From: Pseudomonas syringae
GTDB taxonomy: Bacteria; Pseudomonadota; Gammaproteobacteria; Pseudomonadales; Pseudomonadaceae
Length of the DNA stretch: 64,000 nt
Assembly (NCBI RefSeq): GCF_023278085.1
Contig: NZ_CP066265.1
Coordinates: forward strand, 3,304,001 to 3,368,000
Direction of reading: 5' to 3'
Below, piece after piece: positions 43,774-53,723 of this stretch; positions within the stretch are counted from its first letter, which is position 1, and every line of letters begins with the position of its first letter. The notes under the pieces are model-generated. The model was not told the DNA's origin. It made no database searches and saw nothing but the letters and a program-made list of their open reading frames with translations. Both the position numbers and the translations under genes were made by a program.

Positions 43774-45203
43774 AACACGCCGCACGCCTGAGTGCGCTCG
43801 GTTTGAGCGTCCTGCTGTCAGCCTGTCAGACAGTCGGGCCGGATTACCGATTGCCGGAAGACGGCGCGATCAATCGCCCGGATTTGCAGGGCGAACTGGC
43901 GGGCCGTTCGGTCAACACCGTCTCGGCGCCGGTGCCTGCGCACTGGTGGCGTCTGTATCAGGACCCGCGTGTAGATGAACTGGTGCGCCAGGCGATGGCG
44001 TCCAATACCGATCTGCGCGTCGCTGCCGCCAACCTGCAACGCTCTCGCTATCAGAACTCAGAAGCCGAGGCAGCGGGCGGTTTCACCAACGGTGCGAAGA
44101 TCGGCGCGCAACGGGTGCAGGAATCGGGCGAGTCGTTTCTGCTGACCGACAAGGTGCCGGTGTCCAATGTCGGCGATGTGGGTATCACCACGTCCTACCA
44201 GTTCGATCTGTTCGGCACCTTGCAGCGTGGCATCGAGGCAGCGCAGGCCAACGTCGATGCCAATCAGGCGGCGGTCGATACAGCACGCATCACAGTGGTC
44301 GCCGATGTCGTGCGCGCCTACACACAGATCTGCGCGGCCAACGAAGAACTTGATATCGCCCGCGAATCGCTGGATCTGCAACAGCAGAGCGTGACCCTCA
44401 ACCAGCGCCTGCGTGATGCCGGACGTGGCGATGAAACCCAGGTCACACGCTCGCAGACCCAGTTCAAATCGTTGCGCGCTGAAATGCCACGTTACGAAGC
44501 TCGCCGTCAGGCGGCGATGTTCCGCCTGTCGATGCTGCTCGCCAGACCGGTCGAGCAATTGCCGGCCGGGGTCAACACCTGCAACGAGCTGCCACACATT
44601 GCCCAGGTGATGCCGATAGGCGATGGCGCCGCGCTGCTCAAACGCCGCCCCGACGTGCGTCAGGCCGAACGGCATCTGGCGATGTCCACGGCCGAGATTG
44701 GTGTGGCTACCGGCGAGCTTTACCCGGACATCAGCATCGGCGCGAGCATTGGCACCACGGGCCTTATCGAAAACCTCGGCAAACCGGCCGCCAACCGCTG
44801 GGGCTTCGGGCCGCTGTTGAACTGGACCCTCCCGTCGAATGGGTCGCGGGCGCGTATCCATCAGGCTGAAGCATCTGCCCAGGCATCCTTGGCACGCTTC
44901 GATGGTGTGGTGCTCAACGCCATCCGCGAAACCCAGACCGGGCTGGCGCAATACACCGCCCTGCTCGACCGCCGCGATGCGCTGAAAGACGCCGAGCAAT
45001 CGGCCAGGGAGGCGGCTGACCAGACCCACCGTTTCTATCAGGCCGGACGCGCATCGTTCCTCGCAGATCTGCAAGCGACCCGGACCTACACCGACGTCCG
45101 CGCGCAACTGGCCGAGGCCAACACCGAAGTGGCCATGGGGCAGATCAACCTGTTTCTGGCACTGGGCGGCGGTTGGGAGAAGGATGGCGTGGCCGGGAAG
45201 TAA
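43770..45203 (+). CDS. NodT/OprM-type outer membrane efflux lipoprotein
   Basis: A 477-residue outer membrane factor of the RND/HlyD tripartite type. The lipobox is LLSAC at about residues 14 to 18, followed by the family start QTVGPDYRLPE. Two OEP repeats are visible (RQAMASNTDLRVAAANLQRSR and, in the second half, LLKRRPDVRQAERHL and LNWTLPSNGSRARI). It begins at ATG 43770 in the ATGA overlap; the ORF extension to 43644 lies inside the adaptor gene and is not used. Last gene of the unit. Confidence 0.92.
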   Translation: MKHAARLSALGLSVLLSACQTVGPDYRLPEDGAINRPDLQGELAGRSVNTVSAPVPAHWWRLYQDPRVDELVRQAMASNTDLRVAAANLQRSRYQNSEAEAAGGFTNGAKIGAQRVQESGESFLLTDKVPVSNVGDVGITTSYQFDLFGTLQRGIEAAQANVDANQAAVDTARITVVADVVRAYTQICAANEELDIARESLDLQQQSVTLNQRLRDAGRGDETQVTRSQTQFKSLRAEMPRYEARRQAAMFRLSMLLARPVEQLPAGVNTCNELPHIAQVMPIGDGAALLKRRPDVRQAERHLAMSTAEIGVATGELYPDISIGASIGTTGLIENLGKPAANRWGFGPLLNWTLPSNGSRARIHQAEASAQASLARFDGVVLNAIRETQTGLAQYTALLDRRDALKDAEQSAREAADQTHRFYQAGRASFLADLQATRTYTDVRAQLAEANTEVAMGQINLFLALGGGWEKDGVAGK

Positions 45204-45298
45204 GATGCGCCCGGCAATGCTACGCTTTACTCTCGTTCCCACGCTCCAGCGCTCATCTTTATACACCAGTCCGCCTTTGATTCTGGCCGAAGGCCATA

Positions 45299-45382
45299 GG
45301 AGCGAACTTGTTCGCGAAGACGGTAATACAGACGATACATTTTCAAAGAATATCCCGGCCCCTTCGCGAACAAGTTCGCTCC
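45299..45382. repeat. Inverted REP pair (BIME-like)
   Basis: Two 21-base arms, 45299-45319 and 45362-45382, are perfect reverse complements. Each contains the small palindrome CGAAC-TT-GTTCG typical of pseudomonad REP elements. The pair sits 96 bases after the efflux operon and may act as its transcript end. Confidence 0.75.
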
Positions 45383-45481
45383 GACGCCCTGCGGGCAGAA
45401 GCCTGAACGATCAGCGCACCAGCGTGGTAGCGTCTTTCTGGATGCTTCGCGTCTGATGCTGGGCGCATACTGCGGCGCAGG

Positions 45482-45679
45482 ATTGCGACGCAGAGCGTCA
45501 CGAAATGCATGCCAACGCGGAGCGATTGGCACGATAGTTACAAGATTCTCGTTCCTCGCGCTCCAGCGTAGGAATGCAGTTCTGGACGCTCTGCGTCCGA
45601 TCTTGAACACATGTGATGGACGCAGAATTGCGACGCAGAGCGTCACGAAATGCATGCCAACGCGGAGCGATTGGCACGA
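45482..45679. repeat. Two 53-bp direct repeats with palindromes
   Basis: An identical 53-base sequence starting ATTGCGACGC occurs at 45482-45534 and 45627-45679. The DNA between carries GGACGC/GCGTCC hairpins like those of the 114-bp units near 34.3 kb. Together with the REP pair these fill the 526-base gap 45204-45729, in which no gene is supportable. Confidence 0.75.
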
Positions 45680-45729
45680 GAGTCATGAGAAAGATCAAAG
45701 CCCGACTCAAGTCACTTTCCGCTCCGTCA

Positions 45730-46275
45730 TCAGGTCACTCCCGGGTTAATCAACGACCTCAGAACATGATCTTCCCAGACCCCGGCAATGTTCAGGTAGG
45801 CACGCGCATAGCCCTCTTTTTCAAAGCCCAGCGACTGCAGCAGTCGCTCGCTTTGCACATTGGCCGGCATGTGATTGGCCATAATCCGGTGCAGGCCCAT
45901 CTGCTCGAAACAGTAACGATTGGTCACCTCAAGCGCCCGTTTCATCAATCCCCGGCCCTGAGCCGTTTCGGCCAGCGAGAAACCAAGGTGGCAGGCCTGG
46001 AAAGCCCCCCTCACGATATTCGTATAACTGCACCGCCCCAGCAGCTCGCCGCGCTCGGGCTCCGTGATCAGGAAAAAAAACGCGCTGCAGGCCTGCATGC
46101 TTTCCCACTGCTGCTGAACCCGTGATCGGGCGTTTTCGAGGATGAAGTAGTCCTCGCCTCTCAACGGTTCCCAAGGCTGCAGATGCCTGCGATTGGCATT
46201 TTCGTAACGGTGGATCAACTCAGAATCATCAAACGTCAACACCCTGAGAGAAAAGCCCTCGCCTGAATACTGCAT
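45730..46275 (-). CDS. RimJ/RimL-like GNAT acetyltransferase
   Basis: A 181-residue N-acetyltransferase of the ribosomal-protein-alanine acetyltransferase group. It starts with the [28 protein letters not shown] pattern. The acetyl-CoA loop is [15 protein letters not shown], then the RimJ-type [26 protein letters not shown] signature follows. The ATG at 46275 is chosen because GGGAGGA lies 5 bases upstream; the in-frame ATG at 46296 would place that ribosome site inside the gene. Substrate unknown. Confidence 0.88.
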   Translation of the reverse strand: MQYSGEGFSLRVLTFDDSELIHRYENANRRHLQPWEPLRGEDYFILENARSRVQQQWESMQACSAFFFLITEPERGELLGRCSYTNIVRGAFQACHLGFSLAETAQGRGLMKRALEVTNRYCFEQMGLHRIMANHMPANVQSERLLQSLGFEKEGYARAYLNIAGVWEDHVLRSLINPGVT

Positions 46276-46344
46276 GTGTCCTCCCGCGTCAGTCATAGCC
46301 GACGCTCTCCACCTGGTTTGTCATACGAGTTTGAGTGGCAAGAA

Positions 46345-46424
46345 GACGCGGAGCGTCCCGAACGGCATGACGACGCGGAGCGTCGCACGATAGCTGAGGT
46401 TATCGTTCCTCACGCTCCGCGTCC
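46345..46424. repeat. Single inverted copy of the 114-bp repeat family
   Basis: About 80 bases that match, in reverse orientation, the central part of the tandem units at 34259-34594, including GCGACGC/GCGTCGC-type hairpins and the GAGGTTATCGTTCC spacer. It is bounded by GACGCGGAGCGTCC and CTCCGCGTCC. Confidence 0.7.
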
Positions 46425-46498
46425 GATCTTCGCCACCCTACTTGCACTCACCCACCCAATACTCCTAGGCTCTGCCGATCTTTGCATCGGGAAGCACC

Positions 46499-47332
46499 AT
46501 GGACACCTCTCTCAGCCGTCGCGAGCGGCTGCATATCGTTATCTTTGAAGCCGATACGCCTGCCGGGCGGATGTTTGACAAGATTGTGCTGGTGGCGATT
46601 CTGCTCAGTCTGCTGGTCACGGTCATCGACAGCATCGAGAGCATTCATCGCGATTACGCGATGCTGTTCGCCTGGGTCGAATGGGGGTTCACGCTGCTGT
46701 TCGCGATTGAATACATCCTGCGCCTGTACTGTTCACCCCGGCCGCTGAAGTACGCCTTCAGCTTCTATGGCCTGGTGGACCTGCTGGCGATTGTGCCGGG
46801 CGTGCTGTCGATTTATTACAGCGACGCCCAGTACCTGCTGATCGTGCGGATCATCCGTATGCTGCGGATTTTCCGGGTGCTCAAGCTCGGCACCTACCTG
46901 CGTCAGGCCAACTACCTGCTGGCAGCGCTGCGCGGCAGCAAACAGAAGATTATCGTGTTTCTGGTCACCGTTTCGACCCTGGTCACGGTGTTCGGCACGC
47001 TGATGTATGTGATCGAAGGCCCGGAGCATGGCTTCACCAGCATTCCCAAAGGCATTTACTGGGCTATCGTGACCCTTACCACCGTGGGTTTCGGCGATAT
47101 CGTGCCCAAAACGCCGGTCGGTCAGATGCTCTCGTCGCTGGTGATGATCATCGGTTACTCGATCATCGCCGTGCCCACCGGAATATTCACCGCCGAACTG
47201 GCCAATGCCATGCGCGGCGAACAGTTGAAGCACGATTGCCCGGTCTGCTCGAAGAACGTCCATGAGCACGATGCGGCGTTTTGTTCGCGTTGCGGAAATC
47301 AGTTGTTTGCGAAACTGGAGCACAAGGCATAA
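46499..47332 (+). CDS. Voltage-gated K+ channel-like protein with zinc ribbon
   Basis: A 277-residue six-helix ion channel subunit. S1 to S4 are at about 25 to 135. S4 carries regularly spaced arginines in VRIIRMLRIFRVLK. The S5-P-S6 pore has the K+ filter TVGFGD at about residue 197. The cytoplasmic tail ends in a C4 zinc ribbon, CPVC followed by CSRCG (about 245 to 265), an unusual addition. The ATG at 46499 has a GGGAAG site. Forms a presumed homotetramer; gating unknown. Confidence 0.9.
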   Translation: MDTSLSRRERLHIVIFEADTPAGRMFDKIVLVAILLSLLVTVIDSIESIHRDYAMLFAWVEWGFTLLFAIEYILRLYCSPRPLKYAFSFYGLVDLLAIVPGVLSIYYSDAQYLLIVRIIRMLRIFRVLKLGTYLRQANYLLAALRGSKQKIIVFLVTVSTLVTVFGTLMYVIEGPEHGFTSIPKGIYWAIVTLTTVGFGDIVPKTPVGQMLSSLVMIIGYSIIAVPTGIFTAELANAMRGEQLKHDCPVCSKNVHEHDAAFCSRCGNQLFAKLEHKA

Positions 47333-47401
47333 GCAAAGACCTTTTCGGTCTTTAAACCGCAGGCGCGATGCTGATAGTGTCGCGGCATTACGCCATCAGG
47401 C

Positions 47402-47433
47402 TTTGTCACACCACTCTTTTGTCACACCACTCT
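47402..47433 (+). repeat. 16-bp tandem duplication in the sbp leader
   Basis: TTTGTCACACCACTCT occurs twice head to tail (47402-47417 and 47418-47433), ending just before the CAAGGAC ribosome site of the sulfate-binding protein gene. Confidence 0.7.
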
Positions 47434-47446
47434 CAAGGACCCTGCA

Positions 47447-48445
47447 GTGAATAAACTCTTCGCCGCCTCGCTACTGGCCGCAGGCCTGGCTTTTGCCAGC
47501 GCCGCCCAGGCAGCTCCGACGCTGCTCAACGTCTCCTACGACGTGATGCGTGATTTCTACAAGGACTATAACAGCGCCTTCCAGAAGCACTGGAAAGCCG
47601 AAAAGAACGAAGACGTGACGGTGCAGATGTCGTTTGGCGGGTCGAGCAAGCAGGCGCGTTCGGTCATCGACGGGCTGCCGGCCGACGTGATCACCATGAA
47701 CATGGCCACCGACATCAATGCGCTGGCCGACAACGGCGGGCTGGTGCCTAAGGACTGGGTCACCCGCCTGCCGAACAACAGCGCGCCGTTCACTTCGGCC
47801 ACGGTGTTTATCGTACGCAAGGGCAACCCCAAGGCCCTGAAAGACTGGCCGGACCTGGTCAAGGATGGCGTCGAAGTGATCGTGCCCAACCCGAAAACCT
47901 CGGGTAACGGCCGCTACACCTACCTCTCGGCCTGGGGCTACACCCTGAAAAACGGCGGCGATGAAGCCGCAGCGAAGAAGTTCGTCGGCGATCTGTTCCG
48001 CCACGTGCCGGTCCTCGACACGGGCGGTCGTGGCGCGACCACCACGTTCATGACCAACCAGATCGGTGATGTGCTGGTCACCTTCGAAAACGAGGCCGAG
48101 ATGATCGCCCGCGAATTCGGTCGCGATCAGTTCGAAGTGGTCTACCCGTCCGTGTCGGCAGAAGCCGAGCCGCCGGTGAGTGTCGTCGACAAAGTGGTGG
48201 ACAGGAAGAACTCCCGCTCACTGGCCGAGGAATACCTTAAGTACCTATGGTCACCAGAAGGCCAGGAAATCGCCGCCAACAACTACCTGCGCCCGCGCGA
48301 TCCGCAGGTTCTCGCCAAGTACCAGGATCGCTTCCCGAAAGTGGACTTCCTGTCAGTGGAGAAAACGTTCGGCGACTGGCGCACCGTGCAGAAGACCCAC
48401 TTCATTGACGGTGGCGTGTTCGATCAGATCTATCCGGGCAAATAA
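47447..48445 (+). CDS. sbp: Periplasmic sulfate-binding protein
   Basis: A 332-residue ABC transporter substrate-binding protein for sulfate or thiosulfate. The signal peptide ends at AAQAAPTLLNVSYDVMRDFY, the usual Sbp start. Further signatures are SFGGSSKQARSVIDGL, IVPNPKTSGNGRYTYLSAWG and the sulfate-contact region DTGGRGATTTF. The start is a GTG at 47447 with AAGGA 9 bases upstream. No cysTWA permease genes follow, so it is an orphan binding protein here; a terminator lies right after it. Confidence 0.94.
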   Translation: MNKLFAASLLAAGLAFASAAQAAPTLLNVSYDVMRDFYKDYNSAFQKHWKAEKNEDVTVQMSFGGSSKQARSVIDGLPADVITMNMATDINALADNGGLVPKDWVTRLPNNSAPFTSATVFIVRKGNPKALKDWPDLVKDGVEVIVPNPKTSGNGRYTYLSAWGYTLKNGGDEAAAKKFVGDLFRHVPVLDTGGRGATTTFMTNQIGDVLVTFENEAEMIAREFGRDQFEVVYPSVSAEAEPPVSVVDKVVDRKNSRSLAEEYLKYLWSPEGQEIAANNYLRPRDPQVLAKYQDRFPKVDFLSVEKTFGDWRTVQKTHFIDGGVFDQIYPGK

Positions 48446-48461
48446 ACGTCTCGCGCAATGC

Positions 48462-48491
48462 AAAACGGCGACCTTCAAGGTCGCCGTTTTT
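48462..48491 (+). terminator. Terminator of sbp
   Basis: AACGGCGACC pairs with GGTCGCCGTT over a 5-base loop and runs into TTTT, 16 bases after the sbp stop. Confidence 0.88.
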
Positions 48492-48504
48492 GTTAAGGCG
48501 CCAC

Positions 48505-48912
48505 TCAGTTACTGAACTGTTTACCCAGCCCCGCCGGTACGCCGCTGGCGTCGGTCGCCTGCCATGGGCCATCGGGACTGGTTGCCCAGCTCCAGCCGTT
48601 GTTCCACTGGTAATAGGTGCGCTGGCGGTAGAACGTATTGGGCTGATCATCCATGACGTACACGCCCAGACGCGCATCCCAATGGCTGCCACCCCCCGGC
48701 GGCGGCGCGAAACTGGCCGAGGTTTTAGGCCCGGCAGGAGGTGCCTTCGCGGGCTCCGCAGGTGTCGGCGTCGGCCGTGGAGCGCCGGGCTGCTGGCCGC
48801 CCGGTAGAGTCGGGATCGGTTCCTGGCTGTGCGGCGGTGCCGGATGCTGGACGGCACAGGCACTCAGGCCAACGACCAAACCCAACAAGGTGATGCGTGC
48901 GGTACGGTACAT
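48505..48912 (-). CDS. Proline-rich lipoprotein after ccmI
   Basis: A 135-residue putative lipoprotein with lipobox LSAC (about 16 to 19). A proline/alanine-rich linker runs from about 25 to 72, and a small C-terminal domain rich in tyrosine and tryptophan follows (RQRTYYQWNNGWSWATSPDGPW). The short W/Y domain is seen in other pseudomonad envelope lipoproteins of unknown role. It starts 10 bases after the ccmI stop, so it is likely the last gene of the ccm transcript. Whether it takes part in cytochrome maturation is not known. Confidence 0.75.
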   Translation of the reverse strand: MYRTARITLLGLVVGLSACAVQHPAPPHSQEPIPTLPGGQQPGAPRPTPTPAEPAKAPPAGPKTSASFAPPPGGGSHWDARLGVYVMDDQPNTFYRQRTYYQWNNGWSWATSPDGPWQATDASGVPAGLGKQFSN

Positions 48913-48922
48913 AAGCGATTCT

Positions 48923-50098
48923 CTAGTTATCCGGACTTTCGATGGTCAACACCTGCTGCGCAGAGGTATTGCTGGCCAGCGGCTGACTGCGGCCGACCCA
49001 CTCACCGGTGGTTGGCTGCCCCGCGCGAGACACTCGCGCAACCAGTTGGACTTGCGCAAAGGTCGACAGTTTCAGTTGTGGCAGCATTGCATCCGAATCA
49101 CTGAGTTCAACTTCGGCAGGCAGGTCAGCCACGGTGATGCGCTTGACCGCCAGTGGCGCGGCAGGGCCATTGATGGCACGGGCAAAGATGAACACGCTGT
49201 CAGTCGGCTGTACTTTACCTCTCAGCGACGCAGCCAGTTCGACACGCACGTTGAGTGCCTTTGCCTTGAGCGGCTGCCCGGCAAGGTGCTCCCGAGCGCG
49301 GGCAATACCGCCCTCCAGCGCTGAACGCGATGCATCCTGCGCCGGCAACGCCGCCAGCAGCCGGGTCCAGTAATCCACCGCTGCCTGATAACGCTGTGTT
49401 TCAAACGCAGCGATACCCAGCAAACCGAGACTGGTGACTTCCTTGGGATCGGCCTGCAGCGCTTCATCGGTCAGCGCTTGCACCTGTGGGGTGAAGTGCT
49501 TGTCGCTGGCGAAATACAGGGCCTGTGCCCATTGCCCGAGCAACTCCGGCTGCCTTCCGGCCAAGGCAACCGAACGCTCGAACAGGCGTGCAGCATCGCC
49601 GGGACGATTCTGCGCCATATAGCTGCGCGCCAGAAAATACAGGTTCTCGGCCGAATCCGGCTGGGCCTGCACGCTACGCTCCAGCCGCCGGGTCATGTCG
49701 GCCAGCGAGGTCGGCGGCTGAGCAAATTCACGACTCAGCTCGACGCGGTCACTCGCCCCCAGAGTCAGATAACCCGCCAGCCCGAGCAGCGGCACCAGTA
49801 CCGAAGCCAGCAACAAGGCAGGCCTGCCCAGCCGGGAGCTGCGAGCGGGTTCAGCGCCTTCGGTGTCGGCAAGCAACTCCCGGGCAGCTTCGGCGCGCGC
49901 GTCCTGCAACTGATCTGCCGACAGCACGCCCTGCTGCTGTTGCGCCTGCAACTCGGCCAGTCGCTCCTGATACAACGCGACATTCAGCGCGGTGCGGTCT
50001 TCTTCCCGCTGCGCACGATGGCCGCGCAGCACCGGGATCAGTAAAAAGCCCAGTGCCACCAGCAGCAACGCGCCGATCGCCATCCAGAAATCAATCAT
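48923..50098 (-). CDS. ccmI: Cytochrome c maturation protein CcmI (CycH)
   Basis: A 391-residue apocytochrome chaperone. Two N-terminal helices ([21 protein letters not shown] and, near 92 to 112, [17 protein letters not shown]) flank a cytoplasmic leucine-zipper-like loop. A periplasmic TPR region follows ([23 protein letters not shown]), then a C-terminal beta domain. CcmI delivers apocytochrome to CcmFH. Its ATG overlaps the ccmH stop by 4 bases. Confidence 0.92.
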   Translation of the reverse strand: MIDFWMAIGALLLVALGFLLIPVLRGHRAQREEDRTALNVALYQERLAELQAQQQQGVLSADQLQDARAEAARELLADTEGAEPARSSRLGRPALLLASVLVPLLGLAGYLTLGASDRVELSREFAQPPTSLADMTRRLERSVQAQPDSAENLYFLARSYMAQNRPGDAARLFERSVALAGRQPELLGQWAQALYFASDKHFTPQVQALTDEALQADPKEVTSLGLLGIAAFETQRYQAAVDYWTRLLAALPAQDASRSALEGGIARAREHLAGQPLKAKALNVRVELAASLRGKVQPTDSVFIFARAINGPAAPLAVKRITVADLPAEVELSDSDAMLPQLKLSTFAQVQLVARVSRAGQPTTGEWVGRSQPLASNTSAQQVLTIESPDN

Positions 50099-50565
50099 GT
50101 GCGGTGCTCGTCCAGCAGTCTGGCGAGGCGTTGTTGCTCGTCGTCAGATAACTGCGCCGCGTGTTCAGAGCGCTGCTTGCGACGACGCACGACGATAAAA
50201 CCGATCACCACAACGCCACCGAGCAACAGACCGGCCGGGCCGAACCACAACAGCCAGGTGCGCGCATTGAGGCTCGGTTTGTAGCGCACGAAGTCGCCGT
50301 AGCGGTCGACCATGAAATCGATGATCTGCTGATTGCTCTGCCCTTCACCCAGCATGCGGTAGATTTCCTTGCGCAGGTCGGCGGCAATTGGCGCGTTGGA
50401 ATCGGCGATGTCCTGATTCTGGCATTTGGGGCAACGCAGCTCGCGGGTCAGTTCGCTGTAACGAGCACGCTCGGCGTCGTCACGAAAGGTGTAGGCATCA
50501 ATGGCCGCCTGGGCGATACCGTACGGCAACAGGTTCAGCAGCAAGACGAAAAGCCAGCGCTTCAT
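50095..50565 (-). CDS. ccmH: Cytochrome c maturation protein CcmH (CcmL)
   Basis: A 156-residue membrane-anchored thioredoxin-like reductant of apocytochrome. It has a signal peptide, the [16 protein letters not shown] redox motif (CxxC at about 43 to 46), the [31 protein letters not shown] helix and a C-terminal membrane helix. A short form, with ccmI separate, as in pseudomonads. 4-base overlaps on both sides. Confidence 0.94.
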   Translation of the reverse strand: MKRWLFVLLLNLLPYGIAQAAIDAYTFRDDAERARYSELTRELRCPKCQNQDIADSNAPIAADLRKEIYRMLGEGQSNQQIIDFMVDRYGDFVRYKPSLNARTWLLWFGPAGLLLGGVVVIGFIVVRRRKQRSEHAAQLSDDEQQRLARLLDEHRT

Positions 50566-51098
50566 GGCCGCCCCTCGTCAACCAGCGCCTGATAGCGCGG
50601 CGCGAGTTTTTCACGCCAGACCGCATCGTCGACAACCCCGACATGCTTGTAACGAATGATGCCCTGACTGTCGATCAGGAAGGTTTCCGGTGCGCCGTAA
50701 ACCCCGAGGTTCAGGCCCAACGAGCCCTCGTCGTCACGGATATTGAGCTGGTAAGGATTATGAAACTCCTTGAGCCATTTGATTGCATCGGTGTTGACGT
50801 CTTTGTAGTTCACGCCGTAAATCAACACGCCCTGTTGCGCCAGACGAGTGAGCACTGGATGTTCCTCCCGACACGCCACGCACCAGGTGCCCCAGACGTT
50901 GACCAACGCCGGTTTGCCCAGCAGATCGGCACGGCTCAACACTCGTTCGCCCTGCACTTCGCGCAACGAAAACGCCGGAAACGGCTTGCCGATCAGCGCC
51001 GAGGGCAGTTCGGCAGGGTCCAGGTACAAGCCGCGATACAGAAACGCCGCCACGCCGAGAAACAGCACCAGCGGCAGTAACATGATCCAGCGTTTCAT
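50562..51098 (-). CDS. ccmG: Thiol:disulfide interchange protein CcmG (DsbE)
   Basis: A 178-residue periplasmic thioredoxin with an N-terminal anchor helix (LLPLVLFLGVAAFLYRGLY). The active site is WCVAC in NVWGTWCVACREEHP, and the CcmG acidic loop features GVNYKD and GAPETFLID are present. It reduces CcmH or apocytochrome. The CVAC dipeptide differs from the more common CPTC-type sites but keeps both cysteines. Confidence 0.94.
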   Translation of the reverse strand: MKRWIMLLPLVLFLGVAAFLYRGLYLDPAELPSALIGKPFPAFSLREVQGERVLSRADLLGKPALVNVWGTWCVACREEHPVLTRLAQQGVLIYGVNYKDVNTDAIKWLKEFHNPYQLNIRDDEGSLGLNLGVYGAPETFLIDSQGIIRYKHVGVVDDAVWREKLAPRYQALVDEGRP

Positions 51099-53068
51099 AG
51101 CGTAGCTCCCGACAGGCCCAGCGCTTCACGCACCCTGCTTTTGACTCGGGTGCGATAACGGCGGTCCAGCGCCGCCAGTACACCGCCCAGCCCGGTCAGC
51201 AACCCGCCGAACCAGATCCAGCGTACGAAGGGTTTGACGTGAACCCGCACCGCCCAGGCGCCATTGCCCAATGGTTCACCCAGCGCCACGTACAGATCAC
51301 GGCTGAAACCGGCGTCGATGCCTGCTTCGGTCATCATCGACTGTTGCACGGTGTACAGGCGTTTTTCCGGGTGCAATTCGGTGAGCTGCACGCCGCCGCG
51401 CAACACACGAACAGTGCCACGGTCCGAGATGAAATTTGGCCCTTCATAGTGCTTTGCGCCCTCGAACACGAACACGTAACCGCCCAGCTCGGTGGACTCG
51501 CCGGGGGCCATACGCAGGTCGCGCTCGGCGCTGTTCTGGCTGGACAAGACCACACCCAGCGCGCACACCACAATGCCAAGGTGCGCCAACTGCATACCCC
51601 AATAACTGCGGGTCAGGCTGCGCGCGCCCTTGAGCAGGCCCTTGTGACGTGTCTTGTCGAACAGGTCGCGAAGCCCGGCCAGCAGCACCCAGGCGGCGAG
51701 CATGAAGGTCGCCAGCACCGCCCACTGAAAATCGCCCATGACCAGCCCGGCGATCACCGCCAGCAGCGCGCTGCCGATCAGCACCGGGGCGAGCATGCCC
51801 AGCAGCCACTTCAGCGGCGTGTCCTTCCAGCGCACCACTACGCCGACCGCCATGACCGCCAGCAACACGCCCATCAACGGCACGAACAACGCGTTGAAAT
51901 ACGGCGGGCCGACCGACATCTTGGCGCCGCTCAGGGCGTCGATGACCAGTGGATAGAGCGTGCCGAGCAGGATCGTCGAAGCGGCAACCACCAGCAGCAG
52001 ATTATTGCCGAGCAGCAAGGTTTCCCGCGACCACAGGCCAAAGCCGACGTGGCTTTTCACCACCGGCGCACGAATCGCGAACAGAGTCAGTGAGCCACCG
52101 ACCACGACCAGCAGGAACATCAGGATAAACACGCCACGCGCCGGGTCCGAGGCAAAGGCATGCACCGAAGTGAGCACCCCGGAACGGACCAGAAAGGTGC
52201 CCAGCAGGCTCAGGGAAAACGCCGCAATCGCCAGCAATACCGTCCAGCTCTTGAACACGCCGCGCTTTTCCGTGACCGCCAGCGAGTGGATCAACGCGGT
52301 GCCGACCAGCCACGGCATGAACGAGGCATTTTCCACCGGGTCCCAGAACCACCAGCCGCCCCAGCCGAGTTCGTAATAGGCCCACCATGAACCGAGGCTG
52401 ATGCCGATGCCGAGAAAGGCCCAGGCCACCAGCGTCCACGGCCTTGACCAGCGTGCCCAGGCAGCGTCGAGTCGCCCGCCAAGCAAGGCCGCAATGGCAA
52501 ACGCGAAGGCCACCGAAAAACCGACGTAACCCATGTACAGCATCGGTGGATGCACAATCAGGCCGATGTCCTGCAATAACGGGTTGAGATCGCGACCGTT
52601 GGCGGGCATCTGCGGTAACAGACGTGCGAACGGGTTAGAGGTGAGGATCAGAAACAGCAGGAAACCCAGGCTGATCATGCCCATCACTGCCAGCACCCGT
52701 GCCAGCATCACGTGTGGCAATTGCCGGGAAAATACCGACACGGCGAAGGTCCAGCCGCCGAGGATCAGCGCCCAGAGCAGCAACGAGCCTTCATGCGCGC
52801 CCCACACGGCGCTGAACTTGTAGTACCACGGCAGCGCGGTATTGGAATTCTGCGCCACATACGCGACGGAAAAGTCATCGACCATGAAGGCGTAGGTCAG
52901 GCAACCGAAGGCGAATATCAGAAAACCGAACTGCCCCCAGGCTGCCGGGCGCGCCAGGCTCATCCACAAATGATCGCCCCGCCAGGCACCGATCAGTGGA
53001 ATGATGGCCTGCACCAGCGCAAAGCCCAGCGCCAGAATCATGGCCAGATGGCCGAGTTCGGGAATCAT
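51095..53068 (-). CDS. ccmF: Haem lyase subunit CcmF
   Basis: A 657-residue inner-membrane protein with about 15 helices that attaches haem to apocytochrome c with CcmH. The WWD haem-binding segment reads [18 protein letters not shown] at about 230 to 250, and [15 protein letters not shown] contains a haem-ligand histidine. Large periplasmic loop near the C-terminus. Starts [14 protein letters not shown], the normal family N-terminus. Confidence 0.95.
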   Translation of the reverse strand: MIPELGHLAMILALGFALVQAIIPLIGAWRGDHLWMSLARPAAWGQFGFLIFAFGCLTYAFMVDDFSVAYVAQNSNTALPWYYKFSAVWGAHEGSLLLWALILGGWTFAVSVFSRQLPHVMLARVLAVMGMISLGFLLFLILTSNPFARLLPQMPANGRDLNPLLQDIGLIVHPPMLYMGYVGFSVAFAFAIAALLGGRLDAAWARWSRPWTLVAWAFLGIGISLGSWWAYYELGWGGWWFWDPVENASFMPWLVGTALIHSLAVTEKRGVFKSWTVLLAIAAFSLSLLGTFLVRSGVLTSVHAFASDPARGVFILMFLLVVVGGSLTLFAIRAPVVKSHVGFGLWSRETLLLGNNLLLVVAASTILLGTLYPLVIDALSGAKMSVGPPYFNALFVPLMGVLLAVMAVGVVVRWKDTPLKWLLGMLAPVLIGSALLAVIAGLVMGDFQWAVLATFMLAAWVLLAGLRDLFDKTRHKGLLKGARSLTRSYWGMQLAHLGIVVCALGVVLSSQNSAERDLRMAPGESTELGGYVFVFEGAKHYEGPNFISDRGTVRVLRGGVQLTELHPEKRLYTVQQSMMTEAGIDAGFSRDLYVALGEPLGNGAWAVRVHVKPFVRWIWFGGLLTGLGGVLAALDRRYRTRVKSRVREALGLSGATL

Positions 53069-53550
53069 TTGTCAGCCTGCCTTGCGGGCATGCTCGCAGG
53101 CGCAGGGGACGCAGCCGGTGCTGGCTGGCCGCTTTCACGCAGCGCCTTGGTCACTTCCGGCGGCATGTATTTCTCGTCGTGTTTGGCCAGCACTTCATCG
53201 GCCACCACCACACCCTGAGCATCGAGCTTGCCCAACGCCACGATGCCCTGCCCTTCGCGGAACAGGTCAGGCAGGATACCGCGATAGGTGATCGTCACCG
53301 ACTTGTTGAAATCGGTGACCACAAAGCGCACGTCCAGCGAGTCGGCGGAGCGCTGCAACGAGCCTTTTTCCACCATGCCACCGGCCCGAATACGCACATT
53401 CTGCGGCGCTTCGCCATTGGCGATCTGGCTCGGTGTGTAGAACAGATTGATGTTTTCCTTCAGCGCGCTGAGCGCCAGGCTCAAGGCCAGGCCGACACCG
53501 GCCAGCACGGCAAGAATGATCAGCAAACGTTTTTTGCGCAGCGTCTTCAC
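53065..53550 (-). CDS. ccmE: Haem chaperone CcmE
   Basis: A 161-residue periplasmic OB-fold haem carrier. It has a [15 protein letters not shown] anchor, then the core [21 protein letters not shown], and [13 protein letters not shown] with the histidine that binds haem covalently. The start is a GTG at 53550 in the GTGA overlap with the ccmD stop, matching homologues. The longer frame to 53649 lies inside ccmD. The alanine/proline-rich tail is normal. Confidence 0.93.
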   Translation of the reverse strand: MKTLRKKRLLIILAVLAGVGLALSLALSALKENINLFYTPSQIANGEAPQNVRIRAGGMVEKGSLQRSADSLDVRFVVTDFNKSVTITYRGILPDLFREGQGIVALGKLDAQGVVVADEVLAKHDEKYMPPEVTKALRESGQPAPAASPAPASMPARQADK

Positions 53551-53723
53551 GGCCTGTGCTCCCGTTTCAAGCGCTGCGCCTGTTGCTTCAAGTACCGCCG
53601 CCGCGCCAGTACTGGCAACGCCACATTGAGCAGCAACACCCACATACATACGCCGTAAGCCGACCAGACGAACAGCCCGTGACGACCCATGGCGAGAAAA
53701 TCGCTGAACGATTCGAAGCTCAA
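53547..53723 (-). CDS. ccmD: Haem exporter accessory protein CcmD
   Basis: A 58-residue membrane peptide that releases holo-CcmE from CcmABC. It has the CcmD pattern [13 protein letters not shown] (here [18 protein letters not shown]), one helix and a basic tail [13 protein letters not shown]. It starts at a TTG (53723-53721) inside the TTGA overlap with the ccmC stop; no ATG is near the correct start. Confidence 0.88.
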   Translation of the reverse strand: MSFESFSDFLAMGRHGLFVWSAYGVCMWVLLLNVALPVLARRRYLKQQAQRLKREHRP

